Below, piece by piece: positions 34,177-47,042 of a stretch of DNA of 64,000 nucleotides. A model generated the notes under the pieces. It made no database searches and was not told the origin of the DNA. It was given only the letters and a program-made list of their open reading frames with translations. The stretch's first letter is position 1, and each line of letters starts with the position of its first letter. This DNA comes from Arthrobacter sp. D5-1 (GTDB lineage Bacteria > Actinomycetota > Actinomycetes > Actinomycetales > Micrococcaceae): the NCBI RefSeq assembly GCF_017357425.1, contig NZ_CP014571.1, positions 3,472,001-3,536,000 of the forward strand, written 5' to 3'. Position numbers and translations under genes: made by a program.

Positions 34177-35511
34177 ATGACCCGATTCACGCGAAGACAA
34201 CTCCTGGGCGCTGGCCTGGGAACAGCAGCCATGGGCTTGCTGACCGGGTGCGCAACTCCAGGAATGCAGTCCGTTAACGCTGCCCCCACCATTCCCGCCG
34301 CAGGAGAGCCCGTGCGGCTGACCTACTGGGCTTGGCTCAAGGACTTCCAAAACGTTGCAGACGTCTGGAATGCTGCCCACCCCACCATCCAAGTGGACGT
34401 GGTGTGGATTCCGGGCGGCAACTCCGGCGGGTATCAAAAGCTCTACTCGGCCTTGGCAGCAGGAGGCGGCCCGGACCTGGCACAGGTCGAATTCCGGTCC
34501 ATCCCGGAGTTCATGCTGGTGAATGGACTGGTGGACCTGTCGCGCTACGGCGCCAACGACCACGCCCACCTGTACGATCCCACCCTGTGGAAGCAGGTCA
34601 GTTACACCGGAGGCGTCTACGGTATCCCCCAGGACGCGGGCCCCATGGGCATGTTCTACCAGCCGGCCATCCTGGACAAAGTGGGGGGCAGCATCCCGAA
34701 AACCTGGGACGAATGGGCCGCCCTGGCCGCCGAACTTCGCTCCGTGGACAGCTACCTGGACTGCTTCCCCATCAGCGACGCCTCTCCGTTTGCCTCTTTC
34801 GCCGGCCAGGCCGGTGCGCAGTGGCTGCGCCCGGAGGAGGATGGCTGGGTCATCAACATGACCGACGACGCCACGCTGAACACCGCGCGTTTCTTCGACA
34901 AAGCGATCGACGACGACCTCGTGACCACAGCGTACGGCTCCTTCTCCCCCGGCTGGTTTGCGGCTGCCGGCCGGGGTGGGATTGCCTCGACCATCACCGG
35001 CAGCTGGGGCGATGCCCTGGTTCAGGGTGTCAGCGGTTCCGAAGGAAAGTGGCGCGCCGCAGCGATGCCCACGTGGGGTGACACGGGCTTCGGTTCGAGC
35101 TACCTTGGCGGTTCCACGGCCGCAGTCCTTGCCAACAGCAAGCACCCTCAGGAAGCACTCGAGTTCGCGGTGTGGCTGACCACGTCCGCAGAGGGTATCG
35201 ACGCCCAAATCAAACACAGTGGCATTGGCTGGTCACCCAACCCCGATTTCATTGGCACGGCCCGCCAACAGCCGTCGGCGTTCTTCGGCGGCCAGCGATA
35301 CAACCAGGAAGTCTTCGTCCCGACCACCGAACAGCAGAACCCGGACTGGTCCTGGTGGCCGGTGACCCAACAGTCCTTCAACATCCTCAGCGACGGTTTC
35401 CGCAAGAAGGCCTTCGGGACGTCGCTGGTGGATTCCATCGCCGCTTCGGAGCAGCAAATCATCACCGTTTTCAAGAACAAGGGCCTCACCATCCGGAAGG
35501 AAACGGCATGA
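34177..35511 (+). CDS. Sugar-binding protein with Tat-type lipoprotein signal
   Basis: A 444-residue family 1 solute-binding protein. The signal starts FTRRQLLGAG (twin arginine Arg6-Arg7) and ends in the lipobox LTGC (Cys25), so it is likely a folded Tat-exported lipoprotein. The mature part has YWAWLKDFQNVADVWNAAHP, FRSIPEFMLVNGLVDLS and GVYGIPQDAGPMGMFY, typical of CUT1 sugar binders. It should present galactosides to the downstream permeases. The ATG has an AGGTGAAGG site. Its stop overlaps the first permease start (ATGA). Confidence 0.92.
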   Translation: MTRFTRRQLLGAGLGTAAMGLLTGCATPGMQSVNAAPTIPAAGEPVRLTYWAWLKDFQNVADVWNAAHPTIQVDVVWIPGGNSGGYQKLYSALAAGGGPDLAQVEFRSIPEFMLVNGLVDLSRYGANDHAHLYDPTLWKQVSYTGGVYGIPQDAGPMGMFYQPAILDKVGGSIPKTWDEWAALAAELRSVDSYLDCFPISDASPFASFAGQAGAQWLRPEEDGWVINMTDDATLNTARFFDKAIDDDLVTTAYGSFSPGWFAAAGRGGIASTITGSWGDALVQGVSGSEGKWRAAAMPTWGDTGFGSSYLGGSTAAVLANSKHPQEALEFAVWLTTSAEGIDAQIKHSGIGWSPNPDFIGTARQQPSAFFGGQRYNQEVFVPTTEQQNPDWSWWPVTQQSFNILSDGFRKKAFGTSLVDSIAASEQQIITVFKNKGLTIRKETA

Positions 35512-36463
35512 CGACCACCCGCACCGCACCCCCAGTGCGCCGCCCCGCCGCCCCTGGCCGCTCCGTCAAACAGGCCGGCAAGCGGAACGGCGCTGCCGCA
35601 CGCGCCCCCTGGCTGCTGCTTGCACCCTTCCTTGCCCTCTTTGTCCTCACGTTCCTGCTGCCCATAGTGGTGGCCATCATGTCCAGCTTCACCAAAGTGA
35701 CCCGCAGCGGACTGTTCGGCGAGGCCGGCGTGAGGAGTGAGTTCGCCGGTTTCAGCAACTACGCCCAGGCCTTGGCCGACGGCAGCTTCGTGGCGTCCAT
35801 CGGCAGGATGCTGCTGTTCGGCGTCGTCCAGGTGCCCGTCATGATCGTCCTGTGCACGGTGCTGGCGCTCATGCTCGAATCAGCCTCGGCAAAGTGGCCG
35901 GGCTTCTTCCGCGCCGCCTACTTCCTGCCCTATGGCGTTCCCGGCGTCATCGCCACCATCCTGTGGTCTTTCCTCTACGTTCCCGGCCTGAGCCCCCTGT
36001 TCGACGCCGCGAAGATGGTGGGCCTCACCCCCGATTTCCTTGGCGCCAACAGCGTGCTCTGGTCCATCGCGAACATCGTCACGTGGAGCTACACGGGCTA
36101 CAACATGTTGATCATCGTGGCGCAGCTCAAAGCCATCCCGGTGGAACTCTATGAAGCAGCCAAGGTAGACGGTGCTTCCACCTGGCGCGTGGCCAGGAGC
36201 ATCCAACTGCCCCTTATTCGTCCGGCCCTAATGCTCACCACGGTGTTTTCCATCATCGGAACCCTTCAGCTCTTCGCCGAAGCACAGGTCCTTAAGACGG
36301 TCGCTCCCGCCATCGACAGCCAATACACGCCCAACCTCAGCGCCTACACCACGGCCTTCGCGTACAACGACTACAACGTCGCCGCAGCCCAGTCGGTCAT
36401 CATCGCCGTGGCCGCATTCGCCCTTTCCTTCGCCTTCCTCGCACTGACGAACAGGAAGTCCTC

Positions 36464-36467
<4 letters not shown>
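35508..36467 (+). CDS. Sugar ABC transporter permease, MalF-like
   Basis: A 319-residue membrane protein with about six helices after a hydrophilic N-terminus rich in Arg, Pro and Ala. The coupling loop reads VELYEAAKVDGASTWRVARS (AAKVDGAS core), followed by QLPLIRPALML. ATG 35508 overlaps the binding-protein stop by four bases; a much longer upstream frame is only a shadow. Its own stop overlaps the next permease start. It forms the channel with the MalG-like subunit. Confidence 0.93.
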
Positions 36468-40479
<4,012 letters not shown>

Positions 40480-40486
40480 ACGGAGC

Positions 40487-40547
40487 GTTGTGGGGCCCGC
40501 TCTGCGTCCTTCCCGGTGGGGATGGCACGCAGAGCGGGCCCCACAAC
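40487..40547. terminator. Strong bidirectional terminator between lacZ and an MFS gene
   Basis: Perfect 21-base arms at 40487-40507 and 40527-40547 (starting GTTGTGGGGCCCGCTC), with a 19-base loop. It sits between convergent genes. The stem is unusually long for a terminator and lacks a T-run. Confidence 0.75.
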
Positions 40548-40564
40548 CTTCAGGAACCGCAGCG

Positions 40565-41938
40565 TCAGGCAACCTGCACGGGCTCTTTCTTCACGGCGTC
40601 CTTCCGGATGGTGGCACTGATGACCGCAGCCACGGTGCACATGGCAGCCGCACCCAGCCATGCATAGTTGTAATGACCTGTGGCGTCCCGGATGAATCCT
40701 GCCAGCAGTGCTGCCACTGCGGCTCCGAGCTGGTGGGCAGCAAACACCCAGCCGAAGACCACGGAGCCGTCGGCGCCGAAAACCGAGCGGCAGATGGCTG
40801 CGGTGGGAGGCACGGTGGCAACCCAGTCGAGCCCGTAGACCACCACGAAAATGATCATGCTCGGCTCCACGGTCGAGCCCAGCAGCAAAGGCAGCACCAG
40901 CAACCCGATTCCCCGGAATTGGTAATACACCGCCAGCAGCACCTTGGGGTTGAACCGGTCGGTCAGCCAGCCGGAAGCAATGGTCCCCACAATGTCAAAA
41001 ATCCCGACGACGGCCAACAAGCCAGCCGCTGTGGTCTCGGGCATGCCGTGATCGTGGGCCGACGGAATGAAGTGCGTGCCGATCAGTCCATTGGTGGTTG
41101 CTCCGCAGATCGCGAAGCCCGCCGCCAAGGCCCAAAAGGTGCGGACTTTGCTGGCCCGTTTGAGGACCTGCAAGGCACGGACAGCCGCGTTCGCGGAATC
41201 CTTCGTCGCCGTCGTAGTTGCTCCGGCGTCGGCTGTTTGAGGGTCAGCTTCGTGCGCACGAGGCTCCCGCGTCACGGGTTCCTCGGCGCCGTACGGCAGG
41301 ACCCCGACGTCGGCGGGTGAGTTCCGCAACCAGCGCAGCACCAGCGGCACCACGGCGAGCGCACCGGCGGCGATGAGGAGCGAGGCCCCGCGCCACCCCG
41401 GGTTCTGGGCGAGGGCGGCGATGAAGGGGAGGAACACCAGCTGCCCGGCGGCACTCCCGGCGGTCAGTATCCCGATCACCAGTCCACGGCTCTTGGCGAA
41501 CCAGGTGTTGGCGATGGTGGCCGCGAACACGAGGGCCATGGAGCCTGTGCCGAGGCCGATCAGCACACCCCAGGTCAGCAGGATCTGCCAGGACTGGTTC
41601 ACGAACACGGTGAGGGCCGACCCCAAACCGATGAGGCACAGCGCCAGCGAGGTTACTTTGCGGATGCCGAAGCGTTCCATGAGCGCTGCCGCGAATGGCG
41701 CCGTCAGGCCAAACAGGACCAGGTTGATGCTGACGGCCAGCGACAACACTGTGGTTGACCAGCCGAACTCCTCCTGTAACGGAACCATGAGCACGCCGGG
41801 TGCCGCACGGAATCCTGCTGCCCCTACCAACGCCAGGAAGGCCACCGCTGCCACGATCCAGGCGGGGTGGATCCGGCGTCGCCTGCCGGTGGGAGCACCC
41901 GCTGGTTTGTCCTGGTCTGTCTTTTCGGGCGGGGTCAT
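40565..41938 (-). CDS. Major facilitator superfamily transporter (OxlT/monocarboxylate-like)
   Basis: A 457-residue carrier with 12 predicted helices and a central loop of about 45 residues (EEPVTREPRAHEADPQTADAG...). The early stretch ALVGAAGFRAAPGVLMVPLQEEFGWS resembles the MFS group that includes OxlT and YhjX-like carriers, often for small carboxylates. Motif-A-like ERFGIRKV follows helix 2. Its ATG overlaps the HxlR gene stop by three bases (ATGA), so the regulator and transporter are co-transcribed. The substrate is unknown. Confidence 0.88.
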   Translation of the reverse strand: MTPPEKTDQDKPAGAPTGRRRRIHPAWIVAAVAFLALVGAAGFRAAPGVLMVPLQEEFGWSTTVLSLAVSINLVLFGLTAPFAAALMERFGIRKVTSLALCLIGLGSALTVFVNQSWQILLTWGVLIGLGTGSMALVFAATIANTWFAKSRGLVIGILTAGSAAGQLVFLPFIAALAQNPGWRGASLLIAAGALAVVPLVLRWLRNSPADVGVLPYGAEEPVTREPRAHEADPQTADAGATTTATKDSANAAVRALQVLKRASKVRTFWALAAGFAICGATTNGLIGTHFIPSAHDHGMPETTAAGLLAVVGIFDIVGTIASGWLTDRFNPKVLLAVYYQFRGIGLLVLPLLLGSTVEPSMIIFVVVYGLDWVATVPPTAAICRSVFGADGSVVFGWVFAAHQLGAAVAALLAGFIRDATGHYNYAWLGAAAMCTVAAVISATIRKDAVKKEPVQVA

Positions 41939-42465
41939 GCGGGGATCTCCGTTTCAGGGGATGGGGGCAGGCGGGTTTCCGGCGCGACGGCCAGTGGCAG
42001 CGGATGCTCGCTGCGCGTCAAGCTGTGCCAGCTGGTGTTGGCGGCAGTCAGCGCGGTGCCGCAGTGAGTGCAGGTATCGGCTGAGGATGTTGACTGACCG
42101 CAGTCGGTGTGGACCACCTTCATGTGGGACACCTCGTTGGGTGCGTCCAGGTTCTTCTCGGCCCATATGATGATGGCGTTCAGGACGGGGAGCGCGTCTT
42201 CGCCTCTGGCGGTGAGGACGTATTCCTGCCGGGTGCGCGTGCCGTCGTGATAGGGGCGCCGGTCCAGCAGACCCGACTCAACCAGCCAGCCAAGCCGTTT
42301 GCTCAGGACGTTGTCCGCAACCTCCAATCGTTGCTTAATGGCTTCGTACCTGCCGTTGCCGAAGAAGATTTCGCGGAGGACCAGGCTTCCCCAAGGGTCG
42401 CCAAGGACATCGAGCCCGCGGGCCAGGCTGCACGTGCGGGCGGACCAGTCGGAGCGAAGAGGCAT
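41935..42465 (-). CDS. HxlR-family regulator with C-terminal zinc-ribbon-like tail
   Basis: From ATG 42465 the product is 176 residues. A winged helix of the HxlR type comes first (TCSLARGLDVLGDPWGSLVLREIFFG, NVLSKRLGWLVESGLLDRR, YVLTARGEDALPVLNAI). The tail has Cys residues in HTDCG and DTCTHCGTAL, a possible zinc-binding knuckle not present in short HxlR proteins. HxlR proteins respond to electrophiles, thiol stress or small molecules through cysteine or ligand sites. The overlap with the MFS gene makes the transporter its probable target. A nested palindrome precedes its start. Confidence 0.87.
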   Translation of the reverse strand: MPLRSDWSARTCSLARGLDVLGDPWGSLVLREIFFGNGRYEAIKQRLEVADNVLSKRLGWLVESGLLDRRPYHDGTRTRQEYVLTARGEDALPVLNAIIIWAEKNLDAPNEVSHMKVVHTDCGQSTSSADTCTHCGTALTAANTSWHSLTRSEHPLPLAVAPETRLPPSPETEIPA

Positions 42466-42474
42466 GGGGACAAA

Positions 42475-42501
42475 GTAGCTGACTTTTCTCAAGAAAGCTA
42501 C
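42475..42501 (-). promoter_or_regulatory. Nested palindrome before the HxlR gene
   Basis: Outer arms GTAGCT (42475-42480) and AGCTAC (42496-42501) enclose an inner TTTCT/AGAAA pair. It lies ten bases upstream of the HxlR ATG, a good place for autorepression. It is AT-rich relative to the surroundings. Confidence 0.5.
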
Positions 42502-42666
42502 GGTGTGTCGTCCTTCGTGACGCGCAACCAAGTAGTGCACGCCGGAAAGACGAGTATCCGCATCCGGTTCATATCGGCCCGGGAGTTCCTACAATCGAAA
42601 GTGTCTGGGGATTCCTGAATATCCGTTCCGGCTTTCACAGCGGATCCACTCCCGCTTGGAGTTCCC

Positions 42667-43434
42667 ATGACTCTGCAGGGCGAACCAGAACCGCACACAA
42701 CGCCGCCGACGGGCACACTGCTCCGGTTCCACCGGTCAGGGCCGCGCAGTACCCTCAAGGCCTTGGTGCTGGCCGGCGCCATGATTGCAGCCATCGCCAT
42801 GACGCCGCCGCTCTCCGGTCAAAGCGCTGCTCCGGCAACGCGCCCGGAGTTATCGCGCCCGGGATCCTCCATGGCTCTCGAGGCAGCATCGTTTGAGCGG
42901 CAAGTCGCCCCCGCCCTCGTGAGCCCACCGGCGGAACGTGCCACGCCCAAGGAAGCACCTCCTGCCCCGGCGCCTCCACCACCCGCCGCGGCCCCTGCTC
43001 CCGTACCCGACCCACCCGCCGCACCCGAGCCACCCGCCGTCGTGATTCCACCAACGGAATATGTCCCACCCGTCAGCGAACCGGTCCCGGCACCAGCCAA
43101 GCTGGCCGCCCGGACCATCTACATTGCCGGATCGGGCGGCCAGGAGCTGGTGGACGCGTGCATCGGCCCGGTCCACTACACCCCGACCGATGCCTTCGCG
43201 GTGTTCATCACCGAGCACGACTACTGCGGCGGATGGGACCGGTTCTCCGGCATCGGCGTGGGCCAAACGGTCACATTGGCCGGTTATGGAACCTACACGG
43301 CGCACGCGCGTGGACAGGTCCCACTGGGCGGGACAACCAGTGACGTCTCAGCAGTTTTCGGCGGCTTTCCCAAGGCTGTGTTGCAGACCTGCATCCCGGG
43401 AACCAACCAGATGCTGGTGATCGCCCTCAACTAG
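42667..43434 (+). CDS. Secreted proline-rich protein with a sortase-like domain
   Basis: A 255-residue protein: basic N-terminus, one hydrophobic segment (29-46), a proline/alanine-rich extracellular linker (about 80-146), then a domain from 149. That domain resembles a diverged sortase: His184 in ITEHDYC and Cys242 in LQTCIPG are 58 residues apart as in sortases. The usual downstream arginine is replaced around Asn247-Gln248. Two other cysteines (165, 187) could form a disulfide. It could be an inactive or altered sortase-fold protein. The neighbours (HxlR on one side, phospholipase C on the other) give no clue. Confidence 0.6.
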   Translation: MTLQGEPEPHTTPPTGTLLRFHRSGPRSTLKALVLAGAMIAAIAMTPPLSGQSAAPATRPELSRPGSSMALEAASFERQVAPALVSPPAERATPKEAPPAPAPPPPAAAPAPVPDPPAAPEPPAVVIPPTEYVPPVSEPVPAPAKLAARTIYIAGSGGQELVDACIGPVHYTPTDAFAVFITEHDYCGGWDRFSGIGVGQTVTLAGYGTYTAHARGQVPLGGTTSDVSAVFGGFPKAVLQTCIPGTNQMLVIALN

Positions 43435-43487
43435 GGGCTGGGCGGCTGCCGTGTGATCTGCGCGACACACCCCGCCGGTTTGCCCCT

Positions 43488-43509
43488 GTTTCACCCGAGG
43501 TTCATCCAG
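43488..43509 (+). promoter_or_regulatory. PHO-box-like direct repeat before the phospholipase C gene
   Basis: Two adjacent 11-base units, GTTTCACCCGA (43488-43498) and GGTTCATCCAG (43499-43509), match the known actinobacterial PhoP unit of the form G(T/G)TCA(C/T)CC. They lie 49 bases before the start codon, a position compatible with activation. Phospholipase C genes are known Pho-regulon members in other actinobacteria. Confidence 0.6.
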
Positions 43510-43557
43510 GCTGCTTAGGCTTACCCGGTCATCTCTGACCACGAAAGGCACTCCTGA

Positions 43558-45696
43558 ATGTCCTCGAACTCCCCTGAAATGGTTAATCGTTCAACCGAAG
43601 CGCAAGGATTCTCCCGCCGCGGCTTCCTCGGCACGGCAGCTGCAGCGACGGCGCTGGCAGCCACGGGATCCCTGCTGCCACCCTCGGTGCAGGCCGCCAT
43701 GGCCAAGCCGGTCCCGCCGGGAAACCTGCAGTCCATCAAGCACGTGATCGTGTTGATGCAGGAGAACCGCTCCTTTGACCACTACTTCGGCTCGCTGCGC
43801 GGCGTCCGTGGCTATGGGGATAAATCCATAGCCCGACTGCGCAGCGGCACGTCGATGTTCGAGCAGCCACGCGCAACCGGCGAAACCGTCCTCCCCTTCT
43901 CTTTGCGCAAGGCCGCTGAACTGGCAGGCAGGCCCGGCTCCGACATCCAGTACCTGGGCGACCTCGACCACTCCTTCGCCGGCACCACAACGGCGTGGAA
44001 CAACGGCTGGTGCGACAAGTGGATTCCGGCCAAGAGTGCCTCCACCATGACGTTCTACGAGCGTGCGGACATCCCGCTGCAGTACGAGCTCGCGGACACC
44101 TTCACCATCTGCGACGCCTACCACTGCTCCGTCAACGGCTCCACGAACCCCAACCGCAACTACCTGTGGAGCGGCACAACAGGCACCGAGCCGGGCAGCA
44201 CCGCGCGTGCGGTGACGAACGCCGCCTACGGTTATGCCCACGGTGGTTACGACTGGACCACGTACCCCGAGCGTCTGGAACAGTCCGGCGTCTCGTGGAA
44301 GATCTACCAGGACTGGGACAACTTTACGGACAACGCCGTGGAGTACTTCCAGACCTTCAAGGCGATCGGCCGGAAGATGCTCAGCTCCGTGGAAGGCAAC
44401 CTGCGCACCACCGAGGAGTTCTACGACAAGCTGGCAGGCAAGTCTGCCGCCGAACAGGACCGCCTTCTCGCCCAGCTGGAGCAGGGCCGCGCAGCTCTTA
44501 CAGAGGCTGAAAGGTCGCTCTTCGACAAGGCCATGTGGCGCGGGCGTCCCGATACTCTCCTGGAACGCCTCAGTGCAGACATCACCGGAGGAACATTGCC
44601 GCAGGTCAGCTGGCTGGTTCCGTCAGCCGCCGATTCCGAACACCCGGGAGCATCCACTCCTGTAGGCAGCGCCAACTTCGTCTACCGACTCCTGGACACC
44701 GTGGCCAGCAACCCTGACACGTGGGACAGCACCGCGATCTTCCTGAACTTCGACGAGAACGACGGCTACTTCGACCACGTCCCGCCTCCTGTCCAGCCAC
44801 GCCCGGCGTCAGGCGAATCCACTGAATGGACCACAGCGAGGCCCATCGGACTTGGCCCCCGCGTGCCCATGACCGTCGTCTCACCCTGGACCGTGGGCGG
44901 TTACGTCAGCTCCGAGGTCTTCGATCACACCTCCGTGCTCCGCTTCCTGGAGCGCTGGACGGGTGTGGAGGAGCCGAACATCTCGCCGTGGCGCCGCGAG
45001 GTCTGCGGCGACCTGACCGGCGTCTTCAACTTCGCCAGCCCGGGCACGCCGCCCGCCCTTGAGCACCCGGGCGCGGTACCTGCCAAAATCAGCCGCTGGC
45101 GCCCGAATCCTCCGACGGTCCAGATAGCGCCCCTCCAGGAAACCGGAACCCGCCCTGCCCGGCCACTTCCTTACCGGCCGAAGGTTTCGGCAGCGGTCCA
45201 GTCCGGAAAGGTCACCCTGGCACTGGGCAACAGCGGCTCCCGTTCCACGCACTTCACTGTCTACGGCTATGCAGGCGAGGTCACGGAGCCGAGGCACATC
45301 GACGTCCTCGGCACCCAGAACCTCGACCTCCCCGTGGCCGCCGGCACCTTTGATGTCATCGTCACCGGCCCCAACCGCTACCAATACGAACTGAAAGGCA
45401 CGACGGCGGGCGCGGCGTCCGGCGTCGACGTCGAGTTGGCTGGCCGCCGCGGCAAGAAAGCGGTGGAACTGGAGCTGCGCAACAACGGCACCGCGACCGT
45501 GACCTTGGCGCTGGAATCACTGCAGTACACCGAAAACGCCGACACCGTGAAGCTCAAGCCGGGGCACACGAAGAAGATCGGCTGGGAAACACTGGGAGGT
45601 TGGTACGACATCCAGGTGACGTCAGCTGACGATGCGACGTTCCGGCGACGCCTGACCGGCCGTGAGGAAGACGGCCAGGAAGGCATTTCGGGCTAG
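43558..45696 (+). CDS. Phosphocholine-specific (non-hemolytic type) phospholipase C, Tat-exported
   Basis: A 712-residue protein. The Tat signal SRRGFLGTAAAATALAATGS at residues ~17-36 ends near SVQAA. The phosphoesterase domain starts IKHVIVLMQENRSFDHYFG (metal/nucleophile region), with NPNRNYLWSG, ENDGYFDHV and GLGPRVPMTVVSPW. Two C-terminal DUF756-type beta domains (~530-710) follow. Members cleave phosphatidylcholine or sphingomyelin outside the cell, releasing phosphocholine as a phosphate source. The upstream PHO-box-like repeat supports phosphate-starvation control. Confidence 0.92.
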   Translation: MSSNSPEMVNRSTEAQGFSRRGFLGTAAAATALAATGSLLPPSVQAAMAKPVPPGNLQSIKHVIVLMQENRSFDHYFGSLRGVRGYGDKSIARLRSGTSMFEQPRATGETVLPFSLRKAAELAGRPGSDIQYLGDLDHSFAGTTTAWNNGWCDKWIPAKSASTMTFYERADIPLQYELADTFTICDAYHCSVNGSTNPNRNYLWSGTTGTEPGSTARAVTNAAYGYAHGGYDWTTYPERLEQSGVSWKIYQDWDNFTDNAVEYFQTFKAIGRKMLSSVEGNLRTTEEFYDKLAGKSAAEQDRLLAQLEQGRAALTEAERSLFDKAMWRGRPDTLLERLSADITGGTLPQVSWLVPSAADSEHPGASTPVGSANFVYRLLDTVASNPDTWDSTAIFLNFDENDGYFDHVPPPVQPRPASGESTEWTTARPIGLGPRVPMTVVSPWTVGGYVSSEVFDHTSVLRFLERWTGVEEPNISPWRREVCGDLTGVFNFASPGTPPALEHPGAVPAKISRWRPNPPTVQIAPLQETGTRPARPLPYRPKVSAAVQSGKVTLALGNSGSRSTHFTVYGYAGEVTEPRHIDVLGTQNLDLPVAAGTFDVIVTGPNRYQYELKGTTAGAASGVDVELAGRRGKKAVELELRNNGTATVTLALESLQYTENADTVKLKPGHTKKIGWETLGGWYDIQVTSADDATFRRRLTGREEDGQEGISG

Positions 45697-45714
45697 GTCC
45701 GGCCAGCGGATCCC

Positions 45715-45726
45715 GCGCCCGGGCGC
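45715..45726. other. 12-base GC palindrome between convergent genes
   Basis: GCGCCCGGGCGC is perfectly symmetric and lies in the 31-base gap between the ends of the phospholipase and GT87 genes. It is short and has no T-run, so any terminator role is doubtful. Confidence 0.4.
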
Positions 45727-45727
45727 C

Positions 45728-47038
45728 TCACTCGCCGTTGAGCGGTGAGGAAAGCGAACGCGCGCGGGATTCGAGGGCACCCGTCCGGGATGGACGGTAC
45801 GCCAGGGCCCAATACACAAGCATGGCAATGGCACACACCACGCCCAGGCTGGAAATGATGAGCTGCCATTGTGTCTGCGGGTCCTTGCCCCACTCGGCCG
45901 CCCCAGCCCAGACGGCCAGGTTCTTGGGCGTCATGTAGAAAGCGATGGTGGAGCACACCACGATGACCCAGCCCGCCGTGCGCATCCGTCCGCTGCGGGA
46001 AGGAACCCGGTGCATCGCAAAAGCCATGCTGGGCAGGGCCACTGCAACCCACACCCAGTGGTGGGACCACGACACCGGGCTGATCAGGAGCATCAGGATG
46101 GCTGTGGCCGATACTGCGATGAAATTCTCGTCAGCGTCCAGGGCCCATTTGATGATGAGTCCAGCCAGCACCACCGCGGCCAAGGAGAGGACCAGCCACA
46201 CCACGTTGGTGATGGATGAATCCGGCATGCCGAAGTGCAGCAGCATCCCCTTCAGGGAGAGGTTGTCCACATACGCCGGTCCACCGATCCGGCCGGTGTC
46301 CGGCAGGATCCTGGTCCAGAAGGCAAGCGACGCCTGTGGCAAAACAGCCCAGGCCAGTGCGATCGAGCCGAAGAAGCCCACGGCCATCCAGGCCAGGGCC
46401 TTGAAGTCACGGCGCACCAGGAAGTACAGGCCGAAGGCGAGCGGAGTGAGCTTCACTCCCGCGGCCATGCCGATCAGCAGGCCGGCGGGCCAGCGGAGGG
46501 CACCGGCCCTGGCCTTGGTGTAGAGCAGGAAATCAACCAGGATCACCCCCATCAGGATGATGTTGATCTGCCCGAAAACGAACGTGTCACGCCACGGTCC
46601 CAGGAGGAGGATGGCTCCCGTACCCACCAGGGCCGTGGTCCTGAAGCGGTAGTCTGCGAACGCTGCCCGCCACATCGACAGGCCGAAGTAGTGCCTTGCA
46701 AGCCAGGCAGCCACCACGGCGGCACCCACCAGCGCAGCAAGGATGAAGACCATGCTGCCCGCGAAGAAGCCCATGGCTGCCAACCCGGTAAAGAGCAGCG
46801 CAGCGAAGGGCGGATACGTGAACGGCAAGCCTTCCCGCACCGCGTAGAGGTCGCCACCCTCGAGGACCTTGCCGCCGCCGTAGTAGTAGACCTCGAAGTC
46901 GTTGAGGAACGGTTCGTAGTCCGTATACAGGAACCACACGGCGACCATGAGGGTCAGCGCGCCGGCCACCGTGAAGATCCAGCCGCGTTTGGTGGTGGAA
47001 ACCACTGGTTGTGAAACCGGGTGTGAAGGAGAAGCCAC
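45728..47038 (-). CDS. GT87-family membrane mannosyltransferase (DUF2029), second paralog
   Basis: Predicted 436 residues from GTG 47038; the start is uncertain because no ribosome site is clear and a TTG at 47065 inside metB is also in frame. Motifs repeat those of the gene at 30727: DFEVYYYGGGKVLEGGDLY, LPFTYPPFAALLF, FGQINIILMGV, GVKLTPLAFGLYFLVRRD and ISPVSWSHHWVWVA. The protein is polytopic, about 11 to 13 helices. It should use a polyprenol-phosphate sugar. The gap to metB is only four bases on the same strand, so a shared transcript with metB is likely though functionally unexplained. Confidence 0.85.
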   Translation of the reverse strand: MASPSHPVSQPVVSTTKRGWIFTVAGALTLMVAVWFLYTDYEPFLNDFEVYYYGGGKVLEGGDLYAVREGLPFTYPPFAALLFTGLAAMGFFAGSMVFILAALVGAAVVAAWLARHYFGLSMWRAAFADYRFRTTALVGTGAILLLGPWRDTFVFGQINIILMGVILVDFLLYTKARAGALRWPAGLLIGMAAGVKLTPLAFGLYFLVRRDFKALAWMAVGFFGSIALAWAVLPQASLAFWTRILPDTGRIGGPAYVDNLSLKGMLLHFGMPDSSITNVVWLVLSLAAVVLAGLIIKWALDADENFIAVSATAILMLLISPVSWSHHWVWVAVALPSMAFAMHRVPSRSGRMRTAGWVIVVCSTIAFYMTPKNLAVWAGAAEWGKDPQTQWQLIISSLGVVCAIAMLVYWALAYRPSRTGALESRARSLSSPLNGE

Positions 47039-47042
47039 AGTG

